From Hirschia sp. (lineage in GTDB: Bacteria; Pseudomonadota; Alphaproteobacteria; Caulobacterales; Hyphomonadaceae): a stretch of DNA of 51,733 nt. The notes below the pieces were generated by a model, which saw nothing but the letters and a program-made list of their open reading frames with translations, ran no database searches and was not told where the DNA came from. The position numbers and the translations under genes were made by a program. The stretch is from the NCBI GenBank assembly GCA_002709235.1, contig PAQI01000002.1, forward strand, positions 200,810-252,542, given 5' to 3'. Shown piece by piece: positions 8,785 through 16,741 of the stretch. Positions within the stretch are counted from its first letter, which is position 1; every line of letters begins with the position of its first letter.

Positions 8785-9531
8785 CTATTCGGCAGGCTCT
8801 TCAGCAGGTGCTTCAGGCTCTTTTTCCAGGAATTCGGCAGAAATCCTGATGGTCACTTCATCACCGATGCCGTTGTCAATGTGCTTGTCCAGCCCGAATT
8901 CAGAGCGCATCAGCGTGCCCGTGGCATCAAAACCGATCAGGTCACGTTCGCCATACCAGGGTTTGTTGCCAACGCCATTGAAGGTGACATCGAGTGTGAC
9001 GGGCTTGGTGACACCCAGAAAGGTGAGGTCGCCGGTCATTTCACCCGTCATCGGGCCAGTGGTCTCGATTGAGGTCGATTGGAAGGTGATGGCAGGAAAC
9101 TCACCGGCCTTGAAGAAATCATTGGCCAGTTCGTCATGCCATTCTTCAGCCTTTGAAGGGTGGTCTGTTTCCACTGACATCGGGTTGATCGAAGCTGTGA
9201 CGACCGATTTGGTCACATCTGCTGGATCAAATTCGATGGTGGCGTCCCAGTCCTTGAACTTGGCAGTATAGGTGGACAGGCCACCATGGGAGACATCCCA
9301 GAACAGGAAGGCGTGGGTTTTTTCCACTTCATAAGTGGCTGCGTTGACCTCTTCGAGGATGGCGGCAGCGTCGACATCTGCAGCAGGCGCAGCGGTGGGT
9401 TCAGCTGTTTCGACGGGCGCAGGCGTCGTGGTGGCAGCAGGTGCTGTCGGGCTGGCCTCGGTTTCTGCCGAGCAGGCGACCAGGCCCAGGGCAGCGAGTG
9501 CGGCGACGGCGGTGGATGCGTAGAGTTTCAT
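8785..9531 (-). CDS. YceI family lipoprotein
   Basis: A 248-aa protein: lipoprotein signal MKLYASTAVAALAALGLVAC with Cys20, an Ala/Pro/Thr-rich linker to about residue 55, then a YceI domain (TYEVEKTHAFLFWDVSHGGLSTY, FQSTSIETTGPMTGEMTGDLTFLGVTKPV, VTFNG, MRSEFGLDKHIDNGIGDEVTIRISAEF) and an acidic tail rich in Glu-Pro-Ala. GAGGGG precedes the ATG. It is the first gene of the minus-strand YceI group, so the promoter probably lies in the 260-base gap up to 9791. YceI proteins are periplasmic isoprenoid binders, often induced by pH or osmotic stress; the ligand here is unknown. Confidence 0.92.
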   Translation of the reverse strand: MKLYASTAVAALAALGLVACSAETEASPTAPAATTTPAPVETAEPTAAPAADVDAAAILEEVNAATYEVEKTHAFLFWDVSHGGLSTYTAKFKDWDATIEFDPADVTKSVVTASINPMSVETDHPSKAEEWHDELANDFFKAGEFPAITFQSTSIETTGPMTGEMTGDLTFLGVTKPVTLDVTFNGVGNKPWYGERDLIGFDATGTLMRSEFGLDKHIDNGIGDEVTIRISAEFLEKEPEAPAEEPAE

Positions 9532-9791
9532 ATATCAACCCCTCATGGTTTGGTGTTTCAGCTTCCGGACGGAATCGTCCTCGCGCCCTATTCATGTATG
9601 GCGTAGAATTGTCGCACCCGCATCATGCGCTCTTCACATTTTGGTGATCGCGCAAATATTCGAGCGTCCGGAACTGACAGGTTTTTCAAAGTTAAGCCGC
9701 GCCGCGGTTGGAATTCGCTTCAATGCTGCTTAAGAGCATGGCCAGAGGTGTGTGACATCCGCACTGCGCCCGTGAGCTGGAGGAAAGATTG

Positions 9792-10850
9792 ATGGACATG
9801 ATATATTCCGAACTCGGACGCACGGGTCTCAACGTGTCTCGCTGTTGCCTGGGGACGATGACCTGGGGCAAGCAGAACACGCAGGATGAAGGCTTCGAGC
9901 AGATGGATTATGCCATCTCTCGCGGGATCAATTTCTTCGATGTCGCGGAGATGTATGCCATCCCGCCGACGGCAGAGACCTATGGCACCACCGAAACCAT
10001 TATCGGCAACTGGTTTGCGGCGCGCGGGAACAGGCAGGATGTGATCCTGGCGTCCAAGATCCTGGGGCGTTCCGATGCTGTTCATGCGCGTCCGGGCATG
10101 GGTGTGGATCAATGCCGGCAGACCCCCGCGCAGATCGATCTGGCCGTGGAGCAGAGCCTGAAGCGCCTGCAGACCGATTACATTGACCTTTACCAGCTGC
10201 ACTGGCCGGATCGCAAGGCTCCCATCTTTTCGAGAAAGCCCAGCATCACCGAGATGCGGGATGATGACATGGAGCCGCTGGCGGACATTCTGATGAGCCT
10301 TCAGCGCCATGTGGAGAAGGGCAATATCCGCCATATCGGTGTGTCGAACGAGACGCCATGGGGGGTGATGAAGTTCATTGCCGAGAGCGAGGCCAAGGGC
10401 CTGCCGCGCATGGCATCGATCCAGAATGTCTATAGCCTTGTGGCGCGCCAGTTCGAAGAAGGGCTGGATGAGGTGTGCATGCGCGAGGATGTGTCCATGC
10501 TGTCCTATTCGCCGTTGGCGCAGGGCTATCTGACCGGCAAATATCGCAATGGGGCCTTGCCGCCGGGCGCGCGCAAGACGCTGTTCAACCGGCTGGACCG
10601 CTATGAGACATCGCGCGGGCAGGCCTCCATCAATGCGCATGTGGCACTCGCCGAGGAACTGGGCGTTGATCCGGCGCAGTTTGCGATCCGGTTCTGTGAT
10701 ACACGAGATTTCATGACGTCTACCATTATCGGTGCGACCACAATGGACCAGCTCAAGACCTGTATCGACGCCTTTTCCATCGACTGGACGGATGAGATGG
10801 AACAGCGTGTCGGCCAGCTTTATGCCGAATATAGAGGCCCCTGCACGTGA
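9792..10850 (+). CDS. tas: NADP(H)-dependent aldo-keto reductase, Tas type
   Basis: A 352-aa aldo/keto reductase that aligns with E. coli Tas over its whole length: LGTMTWGKQN, DYAISRGINFFDVAEMYAIPP, TETIIGNWF, SLKRLQTDYIDLYQLHWPDR, IRHIGVSNETPWGVMKF, IQNVYSL, SPLAQGYLTGKY and IIGATTMDQLKTCID. The catalytic tetrad is visible as the Asp and Tyr of DVAEMY, a Lys in ASKILG and the His of QLHWP. The ATG at 9792 has GGAGG eight bases upstream; a TTG directly before it is less likely. The stop overlaps the next gene by GTGA. The physiological substrate is not known for this family. Confidence 0.92.
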   Translation: MDMIYSELGRTGLNVSRCCLGTMTWGKQNTQDEGFEQMDYAISRGINFFDVAEMYAIPPTAETYGTTETIIGNWFAARGNRQDVILASKILGRSDAVHARPGMGVDQCRQTPAQIDLAVEQSLKRLQTDYIDLYQLHWPDRKAPIFSRKPSITEMRDDDMEPLADILMSLQRHVEKGNIRHIGVSNETPWGVMKFIAESEAKGLPRMASIQNVYSLVARQFEEGLDEVCMREDVSMLSYSPLAQGYLTGKYRNGALPPGARKTLFNRLDRYETSRGQASINAHVALAEELGVDPAQFAIRFCDTRDFMTSTIIGATTMDQLKTCIDAFSIDWTDEMEQRVGQLYAEYRGPCT

Positions 10851-11323
10851 GTGACCAGAACCCGCTGCGCATCTCGACCGAATTTACCCTGACCTCCGGT
10901 CGCGGGGCGGCGTCGGGCATGCGTGAATATGCGGAACTGGGCGGGTCCATCGCGGCGCAGAAGCCGCTGTTTGCGGCGCGTGGGCTGGACCTGTCGGCCT
11001 TTTACAATGGCACGCTGAACCTGGATATCGCGCCGCGGCGGTTTTCCATCATTGCGCCACGCCTGAAGCTGGAGAATATCTGCTGGCACCCGGACCTGCC
11101 CGGCGAGACTTTCTCTTTCTGCGCGGCGGCGCTGGAGATTGGCGGGGCGGTCTATCCGGCGCTGGTCTATTATCCGCATCCGGAGACCAAGGCCGCCTAT
11201 GGCACCATGCCGCCGGACACGATGATCGAGGTGCTGGCACCTTTCGTGGAGAATGTCCGCCGCGGGCAGCAGGGGGAGCTGTGGACGGACTCCAATGAAA
11301 TTGACATTTTCCTGCCTTCCTGA
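10847..11323 (+). CDS. Uncharacterised protein, faintly like DUF120-type riboflavin kinase
   Basis: A 158-aa soluble protein without signal or membrane segment. It starts at a GTG that overlaps the stop of the aldo-keto reductase (GTGA), so it is translationally coupled to it. The stretch GRGAASGMREYAEL followed by LDLSAFYNGTLNLDIAPRRFSI recalls the glycine-rich loop and GTLN motif of CTP-dependent riboflavin kinases (DUF120), but the match is short and based on inspection only. I do not assign a function. A Zn-ribbon gene follows 27 bases downstream and may be part of the same transcript. Confidence 0.75.
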   Translation: MSDQNPLRISTEFTLTSGRGAASGMREYAELGGSIAAQKPLFAARGLDLSAFYNGTLNLDIAPRRFSIIAPRLKLENICWHPDLPGETFSFCAAALEIGGAVYPALVYYPHPETKAAYGTMPPDTMIEVLAPFVENVRRGQQGELWTDSNEIDIFLPS

Positions 11324-11350
11324 GACAGGAGCAGATCACAGGAGACCGAC

Positions 11351-11590
11351 ATGCCCCAGTTTGACATGATGCTGATTACCGCTGCTGAAGCCGGACAGGC
11401 CGAGCGCCTGAAATCCGAGCCGGGCAAGGCCGCACTCTCTGGCGCGGGTGACCTGACCTATCGCTGCGGGGCGTGCAAGGCCCGCCTGCTCAACACGGTC
11501 AGCCATGACCAGATCTGCGGCATCGTCGTGGAATGCGGCAAATGCGGCAAGCTCAACGCCGTCCCGCATGACCATCACCACCACCATTGA
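11351..11590 (+). CDS. Small zinc-ribbon protein with a natural poly-His tail
   Basis: A 79-aa protein. Two CxxC pairs (C39/C42 in YRCGAC and C62/C65 in ECGKCG), with an extra C56, form a likely zinc ribbon. The C-terminus ends His-Asp followed by five His (residues 73-79), a strong divalent-metal ligand such as is seen in nickel and zinc handling proteins. The ATG follows AGGAG at about seven bases. The N-terminal half is a charged helix. The function is unknown; metal storage, delivery or redox sensing are possible. It lies between the tas operon and the CtrA-boxed membrane protein gene. Confidence 0.82.
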   Translation: MPQFDMMLITAAEAGQAERLKSEPGKAALSGAGDLTYRCGACKARLLNTVSHDQICGIVVECGKCGKLNAVPHDHHHHH

Positions 11591-11646
11591 TGGGGTGATT
11601 CTTTGGCGGTGAACCCGCCGAGCCAAAAATTGCAACACAATCCTGT

Positions 11647-11661
11647 TTAACTTTTTGTTAA
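11647..11661 (+). promoter_or_regulatory. CtrA binding box (TTAA-N7-TTAA)
   Basis: TTAACTTTTTGTTAA is an exact match to the full CtrA consensus of Caulobacter-like alphaproteobacteria: two TTAA halves spaced by seven bases. It ends 38 bases before the ATG of the 746-aa membrane protein, where it would overlap the core promoter. Regulation by the cell-cycle regulator CtrA is inference from this match. Confidence 0.65.
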
Positions 11662-11699
11662 TTCTGCTTAGATGGCTTCCAGAATGAGGGAGCTGGGGA

Positions 11700-13940
11700 A
11701 TGGCAGATGGGTCCGGGACAGGATTTGGGCCGACTGATGGGACTTTCGACGACAAACGAAAGCTCAAAGAGGGAATAGACTGGCTGCGCTCAACACAGAG
11801 TGGGCGCATCACGATTGCCTGTTTTGTCCTGTTTGTGTGTTTTGCCGGCTTTTGTATCTTCGTCGCGCTGGCCAACCAGTCGATCATGAATGAAGCGCAT
11901 GAGCGGCTCTGGTTTCTGGCGTGCACACCCGTGCTGTGGTTTGCGGCGTCTCTTTATCTTCTGGATTCCAGAGACAATATGAGCAATGGGCCGGGCATGA
12001 GAGTGCCGGTCTTCAGCCTGTTGCTACTGATCGTTCTTGTGGTCGTTTGTTTGTATGACTGGAGCACGGATCACCGATTGTTCGGCAGATGGTCCGGTGA
12101 TGCGGTGAGTACACTGCAGCTGGCGTCTGTCACGGCGTTTTTCTCTTTTTTCCTGTTGGTCTTTCTGCCTTCCATTCCCAATGCGCTTATTCTTGCGCAC
12201 CATGAGCGCGGACATGCGCCGCTGGAAAGCGAGGAAGACGAGAGTTCGACATCTGACGATGCTGTCGGTGCGATGCTCGGTACAGCGATTGTTCTGGGGG
12301 CCGGGATATTGGCCTTTTTCGCGGGACGGTCGGATAATTTGACGGTGCCGAACACATTCGGCCTGGTATTGTGCGTTCTGATCGTGGCGGCCTTTGCTGT
12401 CATCATCTTCCTCGAGCGGATTGTGGACGCACCGCCTGTTCGGTTTGCCGAAAAGTTCCTGGGCTTTCTGGCGCGGCATATGTACTGGCTGCCACAATTC
12501 TATCGGGCAATTGACTGGGGTCTTGTTCGCATCGGTGCGGCGGTGGTGGGGATGGGTCAGCGTAGTGCGTTGAAGCGCTATTTCATTCTGGTCTCAAACC
12601 TGACCTTGTTAAGCCTGATGGGGTGGTTCCTACCTGCGCCGCTTGGCGTGTTTCCTTGCGCGATCGCTTTTGTATTGGCGTTATCCGTCAGCCGATTATG
12701 GGCATGGGTCGAAGACGACCGGGCGCTGGCAGCGATTACCAGCTACAAGGTGGATGCGCCTTACAAGGCCAAGTTTCGCGAGGATTATCGCGACGAAACG
12801 CTGTTGGGGTTCATCTTCTTCATCGCCCTGATCCCGATAACGATGATGCAGATCCAGCAGGGCGGCTTGCTGGGGCCGGATGCCTTTACCAATACGGATG
12901 AAGCCGGTTTCATCGATTGGCTGGCTTTTTTCGGGGCCGAACTGGCCAAGGCGGTTCCGATTGTTGACTGGGCCGAAATATATGGGGTGGGCGAGGATCC
13001 GGGCACGATTGCGTTCAGTGGGGCAGGCGGCAAACATGCGGTCTTTTTGGCGCGTGTGTTTGTCGATCTGGTGCTGATCGCAGCCTTGCTTCAGGCAATT
13101 GCCATTGCCAGCCGCAACCGACAGCAAAAGCAGCTTTTTGCGCTACGCCTGATCAATCGTCTCGACCCGTTCGTTGAGCGGGCGGAATTATCCAGGTCAA
13201 TTCGGATCTGCAAGAATGATCTGGAGATCAAAGAGGAAGACAAGCCAGAGGAACATCCGCTGGACTATTTTGACCTTGGCAAAATGGACAATGGCTCTTG
13301 CGTGGACTTTCGCAAATATGACGAGAACCGAGTGAGCGAGATACACGCCAATGCGCGTGACCATAGGGAGCGTACATTTCTTGAGGCCATTGCCGAGACC
13401 AATCAGTTTCAATTGGGCAAGGCAGTGGATATCGCAAAAGATATCGCGGAGCGCACGAATGGGCGTGAGGAAGTGGCGCTGATCAAGGCGTTCCACAAGG
13501 CCATTGATGATCATGACAGCCGACATCATGTCATCGATGCCGGTGACCTATACCTGATCGCTTCACCCTTGAGAACGACAAACGGGCTAAGATCGCTCAA
13601 GGCCGAAATCTTCACCAAGATGGTCGAGATTGGCCCTTCCTGCGACGCGATAGATCTGTTGACGGGGCTTGCTGTCGGTGAAGATGCAGACGGTTTTCGC
13701 TATGCCCGCAATGATGCAAGTCTTGCGATCATCAAGGCTATCAGCTCGTGCAATCAAGTTGCGGTCCTGAAGGACACCTTGAACATTTTCAAGAGAATTG
13801 AACTTGGCAAATCGCTTGCCGGAGACATGCACAAGCACCCTTCCAATAACAGGGTGCAGGCTGTGATCGACGCATTGCGCGCTCGGCTTGAGGAGATCGA
13901 GCAGGAATTGCTACAGTCTTCAGAAGATCACGGTTCGTAG
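11700..13940 (+). CDS. Large polytopic membrane protein of unknown function
   Basis: A 746-aa protein I do not recognise. About ten hydrophobic helices are visible (near residues 37-59, 70-88, 103-121, 140-165, 190-208, 220-238, 295-311, 316-333, 366-383 and 448-470), with an acidic loop ESEEDESSTSDD near 176-187. The last 270 residues are soluble, charged and probably helical (RTNGREEVALIKAFHKAIDDHDSRHH), ending in a short coiled-coil-like stretch (ALRARLEEIEQELLQ). GGGAG precedes the ATG. A perfect CtrA box lies just upstream, so expression may follow the cell cycle. A role at the envelope, pole or division site is possible but not shown. Confidence 0.88.
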   Translation: MADGSGTGFGPTDGTFDDKRKLKEGIDWLRSTQSGRITIACFVLFVCFAGFCIFVALANQSIMNEAHERLWFLACTPVLWFAASLYLLDSRDNMSNGPGMRVPVFSLLLLIVLVVVCLYDWSTDHRLFGRWSGDAVSTLQLASVTAFFSFFLLVFLPSIPNALILAHHERGHAPLESEEDESSTSDDAVGAMLGTAIVLGAGILAFFAGRSDNLTVPNTFGLVLCVLIVAAFAVIIFLERIVDAPPVRFAEKFLGFLARHMYWLPQFYRAIDWGLVRIGAAVVGMGQRSALKRYFILVSNLTLLSLMGWFLPAPLGVFPCAIAFVLALSVSRLWAWVEDDRALAAITSYKVDAPYKAKFREDYRDETLLGFIFFIALIPITMMQIQQGGLLGPDAFTNTDEAGFIDWLAFFGAELAKAVPIVDWAEIYGVGEDPGTIAFSGAGGKHAVFLARVFVDLVLIAALLQAIAIASRNRQQKQLFALRLINRLDPFVERAELSRSIRICKNDLEIKEEDKPEEHPLDYFDLGKMDNGSCVDFRKYDENRVSEIHANARDHRERTFLEAIAETNQFQLGKAVDIAKDIAERTNGREEVALIKAFHKAIDDHDSRHHVIDAGDLYLIASPLRTTNGLRSLKAEIFTKMVEIGPSCDAIDLLTGLAVGEDADGFRYARNDASLAIIKAISSCNQVAVLKDTLNIFKRIELGKSLAGDMHKHPSNNRVQAVIDALRARLEEIEQELLQSSEDHGS

Positions 13941-13984
13941 CGGCCTCAGGCGGTCGCGTTTAACCCCGACCTTGGGAGTCCTCC

Positions 13985-14137
13985 ATGTTTCTGTTCTTGT
14001 TGTGGTGGTGTGTGGATGATCATCTGGCGGCGGCGATTGGCAAGCCGGGATTGGGGGAGTTGCCGATCTGGGTGCCTGCGATCATTTCGCTGGCCTTCGC
14101 GCTGACGCTGGATTCAGCACGCAAGAAAAAAGGCTGA
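13985..14137 (+). CDS. 50-aa small membrane protein
   Basis: A short ORF, MFLFLLWWCVDDHLAAAIG at the start, then a hydrophobic stretch LPIWVPAIISLAFALTL and a basic end SARKKKG. The ATG has GGGAG eight bases upstream. The layout, a hydrophobic helix followed by a positive C-terminus, fits a single-pass inner-membrane microprotein. It lies 44 bases after the 746-aa membrane protein on the same strand and could be co-transcribed and bind to it. No family is recognised; the evidence is the ribosome binding site and the composition. Confidence 0.5.
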   Translation: MFLFLLWWCVDDHLAAAIGKPGLGELPIWVPAIISLAFALTLDSARKKKG

Positions 14138-14290
14138 GCGACAATCTGGCGATTGCGCATTTGCAGCCTGTGCCTGGCTTTGACCGTTTCAGCATCCGCG
14201 CCCGTTTCAGTCTGTCCTTGTTCCCGTGGCGAGCAGGCTCTCAGCCAATGGGATGATGGTGCTGTGTGCCGTCGGGAAGAGCGAGAAGAG

Positions 14291-14320
14291 CGGAGCGCGC
14301 AGGATGTGGTGCGCGCTCCG
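14291..14320. terminator. Perfect 10-bp GC hairpin between convergent genes
   Basis: CGGAGCGCGC and its complement GCGCGCTCCG flank a 10-base loop. The hairpin lies between the 50-aa ORF (plus) and the end of tonB (minus, stop at 14348). No clear U tract follows on either strand, so termination is likely but not certain. Confidence 0.45.
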
Positions 14321-14347
14321 GTCAGAGCCTATTGGGTCAGGATCGGC

Positions 14348-15037
14348 CTAATTGCTGAAGCGAAACTCCAGTGGATAGACCAGGTTATGCGCCGCGCGCG
14401 GCTTGCCATCCGGTGTCTTGGCCGGGCTGAACTGCGCGCCTGAGACCGCCTTTTCAGCGGCGCTGACAAACAGCTTGTCCGTGCAGGTCGCATTCACATT
14501 ATAGGGCTGGCCTGCAGGCGTGATCGAGAACAGGACCTCGCAACTGCCGCTGAGCCCGGCATTCATCGCCGTGCGTGGATAGGTGACATTTGGCGGACGT
14601 ACCGGAATGGCCTCGACCGGACCAGTATAGCTGGGCACGATGAGTGTGAGGTCCGACATGCCGCTGGGTATGTCCATATTGATCGGACCAATATCGGCCA
14701 TCGGAATGCCAACCGTTTGTGTATGTGTGGGCGTGACGGGCTGGGCATCTGGCGGGGCGATGGTGTCGATGGGCGTGACCGGTTCGCGCAACCTGGGCTC
14801 TTCGATCTTGGGCTCTTCAGGCGTAATTTTTGGCAAGACGCGCGTGGTCACAGGCTCCAGCGTGATCTCGTCAATGCGGATCAGCTGTTCCATCAGAACG
14901 AACAGGCCGAGCGTTGCGCCGAGCGCGAGTGCGGATGCAGAGAGGAGCTGGCCCACGCGCCTGGCGCGCCTGTCCTGTCGTCGACTGGCTGTACCAGTGA
15001 GAACGGCGTCGGGTCGGTAAAGGGATGCAGCGGCCAT
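14348..15037 (-). CDS. TonB-family energy transducer
   Basis: A 229-aa TonB-like protein that passes proton-motive energy from ExbBD to outer-membrane receptors. A short cytoplasmic N-terminus is followed by one membrane helix (about 33-48, SALALGATLGLFVLMEQ), a Pro/Glu-rich spacer (about 65-105, repeating PEEPKIEEPRLREPVTP) and a C-terminal TonB domain (about 145-229) with YPRTAMNAGLSGSCEVLFSI and ATCTDKLF; the two Cys probably form the disulfide seen in many alphaproteobacterial TonB proteins. The ATG at 15037 follows AGGAG; the upstream in-frame extension is unlikely to be translated. The Fur-boxed receptor at 30.4 kb is a possible client. Confidence 0.88.
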   Translation of the reverse strand: MAAASLYRPDAVLTGTASRRQDRRARRVGQLLSASALALGATLGLFVLMEQLIRIDEITLEPVTTRVLPKITPEEPKIEEPRLREPVTPIDTIAPPDAQPVTPTHTQTVGIPMADIGPINMDIPSGMSDLTLIVPSYTGPVEAIPVRPPNVTYPRTAMNAGLSGSCEVLFSITPAGQPYNVNATCTDKLFVSAAEKAVSGAQFSPAKTPDGKPRAAHNLVYPLEFRFSN

Positions 15038-15240
15038 GTGCGGGCTCCTGATGTTATTATGTCTGCTGGTCGGCTTGTTGTTTCCTCGTCTGTTCAGGCG
15101 GCGATGGCTATTGAACGGCCCCCACAACCTGAAGCTGATTGGGCCATGAATTCCGATCTGCGTCAAGTTGTCGCGATCGTGCCTTGCGCGTGGGTGCGAG
15201 CGAGGCGGATTCAATGGCTACAGATTTAATGTTTCTGGCT

Positions 15241-15266
15241 GGAACCGAATGGCCGGGTGCTCTGTT
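15241..15266 (+). promoter_or_regulatory. EcfG-type (general stress) promoter candidate
   Basis: GGAAC at 15241-15245 is followed after 17 bases by TGTT at 15263-15266, close to the alphaproteobacterial EcfG consensus of GGAAC, a 16-17 base spacer and CGTT. The PRC-barrel gene starts 35 bases downstream, and such genes are common general-stress targets. This rests on inspection only. Confidence 0.5.
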
Positions 15267-15301
15267 GATTAGCCATAACAACAGCAGAAAAGGAGCACAT
15301 C

Positions 15302-15667
15302 ATGACGACTGTTACTGGTCACACCAAAGCTATCCCCGCTTCCCGCGTGAAGGGCACTTCAGTCTATTCGACATCCGGCGACAAGATCGGATCTGTCGAG
15401 GACGTGATGCTCGACAAGACAACCAACAACATCATGTTCGCGGTTGTCAGTTTTGGCGGATTCCTGGGTATCGGCGAGAAATATCATGCCATCCCATGGT
15501 CAAGCCTGGACTATGAGAAGAAGCAGGATGGTTACGTCGTGCCATATTCCGAAGATCAGCTGAAAGCGGCTCCGGTGCACGATCTGGACGACCTGACCAA
15601 GAATGATGGCTATGCCGCACGTGATGCAGCCTATGACTATTACAAGGCACCACGTTACTGGAACTGA
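15302..15667 (+). CDS. PRC-barrel domain protein
   Basis: A 121-aa soluble protein with one PRC barrel at about residues 8-75: IPASRVKGTSVYSTSGDKIGSVEDVMLDKTTN, then FAVVSFGGFLGIGEKYHAIPWSSLDY. PRC barrels occur in photosynthetic reaction-centre subunit H and RNA-processing proteins; free-standing small ones in alphaproteobacteria are often stress-induced and of unknown role. The C-terminus is tyrosine-rich (YAARDAAYDYYKAPRYWN). AAGGAG precedes the ATG. An EcfG-like promoter lies upstream and a clear terminator downstream, so it is a single-gene unit. Confidence 0.9.
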   Translation: MTTVTGHTKAIPASRVKGTSVYSTSGDKIGSVEDVMLDKTTNNIMFAVVSFGGFLGIGEKYHAIPWSSLDYEKKQDGYVVPYSEDQLKAAPVHDLDDLTKNDGYAARDAAYDYYKAPRYWN

Positions 15668-15693
15668 TTGTTCCACCTATCCAACTTGCAAGA

Positions 15694-15719
15694 CCCGTCG
15701 CCGAAAGGCGGCGGGTTTT
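15694..15719 (+). terminator. Rho-independent terminator of the PRC-barrel gene
   Basis: CCCGTCGCC pairs with GGCGGCGGG (nine pairs, one G-U) around a GAAA tetraloop and is followed by TTTT. It stands 27 bases after the PRC-barrel stop. Confidence 0.85.
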
Positions 15720-15818
15720 CGCTGTCATGAAGCGTTCTGTCGATCAGCCAATCGGACATAATTTCGTGCGATTGCAGCGTCATATATGCGTTTGGACAGG
15801 CTGAGTGCGCGGGGACGA

Positions 15819-16733
15819 ATGAAGTTTATTATCTGGGGCGGCCTGATCCTGCTTGCACTGGCGAGCGCGACCGGGCTGGCAGCCAACTGGATCTGGGAAG
15901 CGGATCTTTATTTCAATCATTTTCGCGTGCAATTGCTGTGTGCCAGCCTCATCGCCCTGCTGGTGGTGAGCCTGATCGGCCGCAGGTTTGTGCCTGGCGC
16001 ATTGGCGGTGGTTGCGCTGAATGTGGCGCTTCTAGGTGGACGCATGATCGCGATGTCCCCGCCCGATGCGCATGCCGATGGGGCATCGCTGCGCATTCTG
16101 TCGCTCAATCTGCTGGCGGAGAACAAGGATGGTGAGGCGGTGTTGAGCCTGATCACCCAAACTGATGCGGATGTGGTGGTGGCGCTGGAATTCACTCCCG
16201 ACTGGGCACAGGCGCTTGCATCGCTGGACGAGACCTATTCGCATAGCGTTCAGAGGCCGCAAAAGGGATATCATGGGATCGCGATCTGGGCGAAGAAACC
16301 GTTTGACGTCGAGGCCATGACGCTCGGCAAGCGCACTGAAAATCTTGTCGGGTTGCGCGCGCGCTTTGCTGATGTGGATGTTTACGGCGTGCACCCCAAA
16401 GCGCCAATCACAGAGCGCATGTGGCGAGGTAATCGCTATTCCATCTCGATGATTGCCGATGCCGTGACGACATCGGGCAGGCCGTCAGTGGTGGTCGGTG
16501 ATTTCAATGCGACGGCCTGGTCGCGTGCCTTCAAGCCATTGGTGCAGGCGGGATTGAAGCGCACATATCTGTCGCCTTTCAACCCGACCTTTCCAGCAGG
16601 AGACTGGCTGCGCGGGATCGAGATCGATCACATGCTCGTCAAGGATGTGGCCGCGCGCTCACGCGCCACATGCGTTGAGACCGGCTCGGATCATTGTGCG
16701 GTGATCGGTGAGGTGTGGCCGGTGGGACGGTAG
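15819..16733 (+). CDS. Endonuclease/exonuclease/phosphatase (EEP) family membrane protein, YafD-like
   Basis: A 304-aa protein with two or three N-terminal membrane helices (FIIWGGLILLALASATGLAA, LLCASLIALLVVSLIG, ALAVVALNVALLGG) and a C-terminal EEP domain (from about residue 90). Catalytic elements: LRILSLNLLAEN (Asn), VVVALEFTPDW (the metal-binding Glu), VYGVHPKAP (His), VVVGDFNATAW (Asp and Asn) and the terminal pair EIDHML and GSDHCAVIGEV (Asp-His). The fold cleaves phosphodiesters; the substrate, DNA, lipid or nucleotide, is unknown. I prefer the ATG at 15819, after GGGGAC, to the one at 15786. It ends eight bases from a convergent epoxide hydrolase gene. Confidence 0.85.
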   Translation: MKFIIWGGLILLALASATGLAANWIWEADLYFNHFRVQLLCASLIALLVVSLIGRRFVPGALAVVALNVALLGGRMIAMSPPDAHADGASLRILSLNLLAENKDGEAVLSLITQTDADVVVALEFTPDWAQALASLDETYSHSVQRPQKGYHGIAIWAKKPFDVEAMTLGKRTENLVGLRARFADVDVYGVHPKAPITERMWRGNRYSISMIADAVTTSGRPSVVVGDFNATAWSRAFKPLVQAGLKRTYLSPFNPTFPAGDWLRGIEIDHMLVKDVAARSRATCVETGSDHCAVIGEVWPVGR

Positions 16734-16741
16734 GCTCAGGG

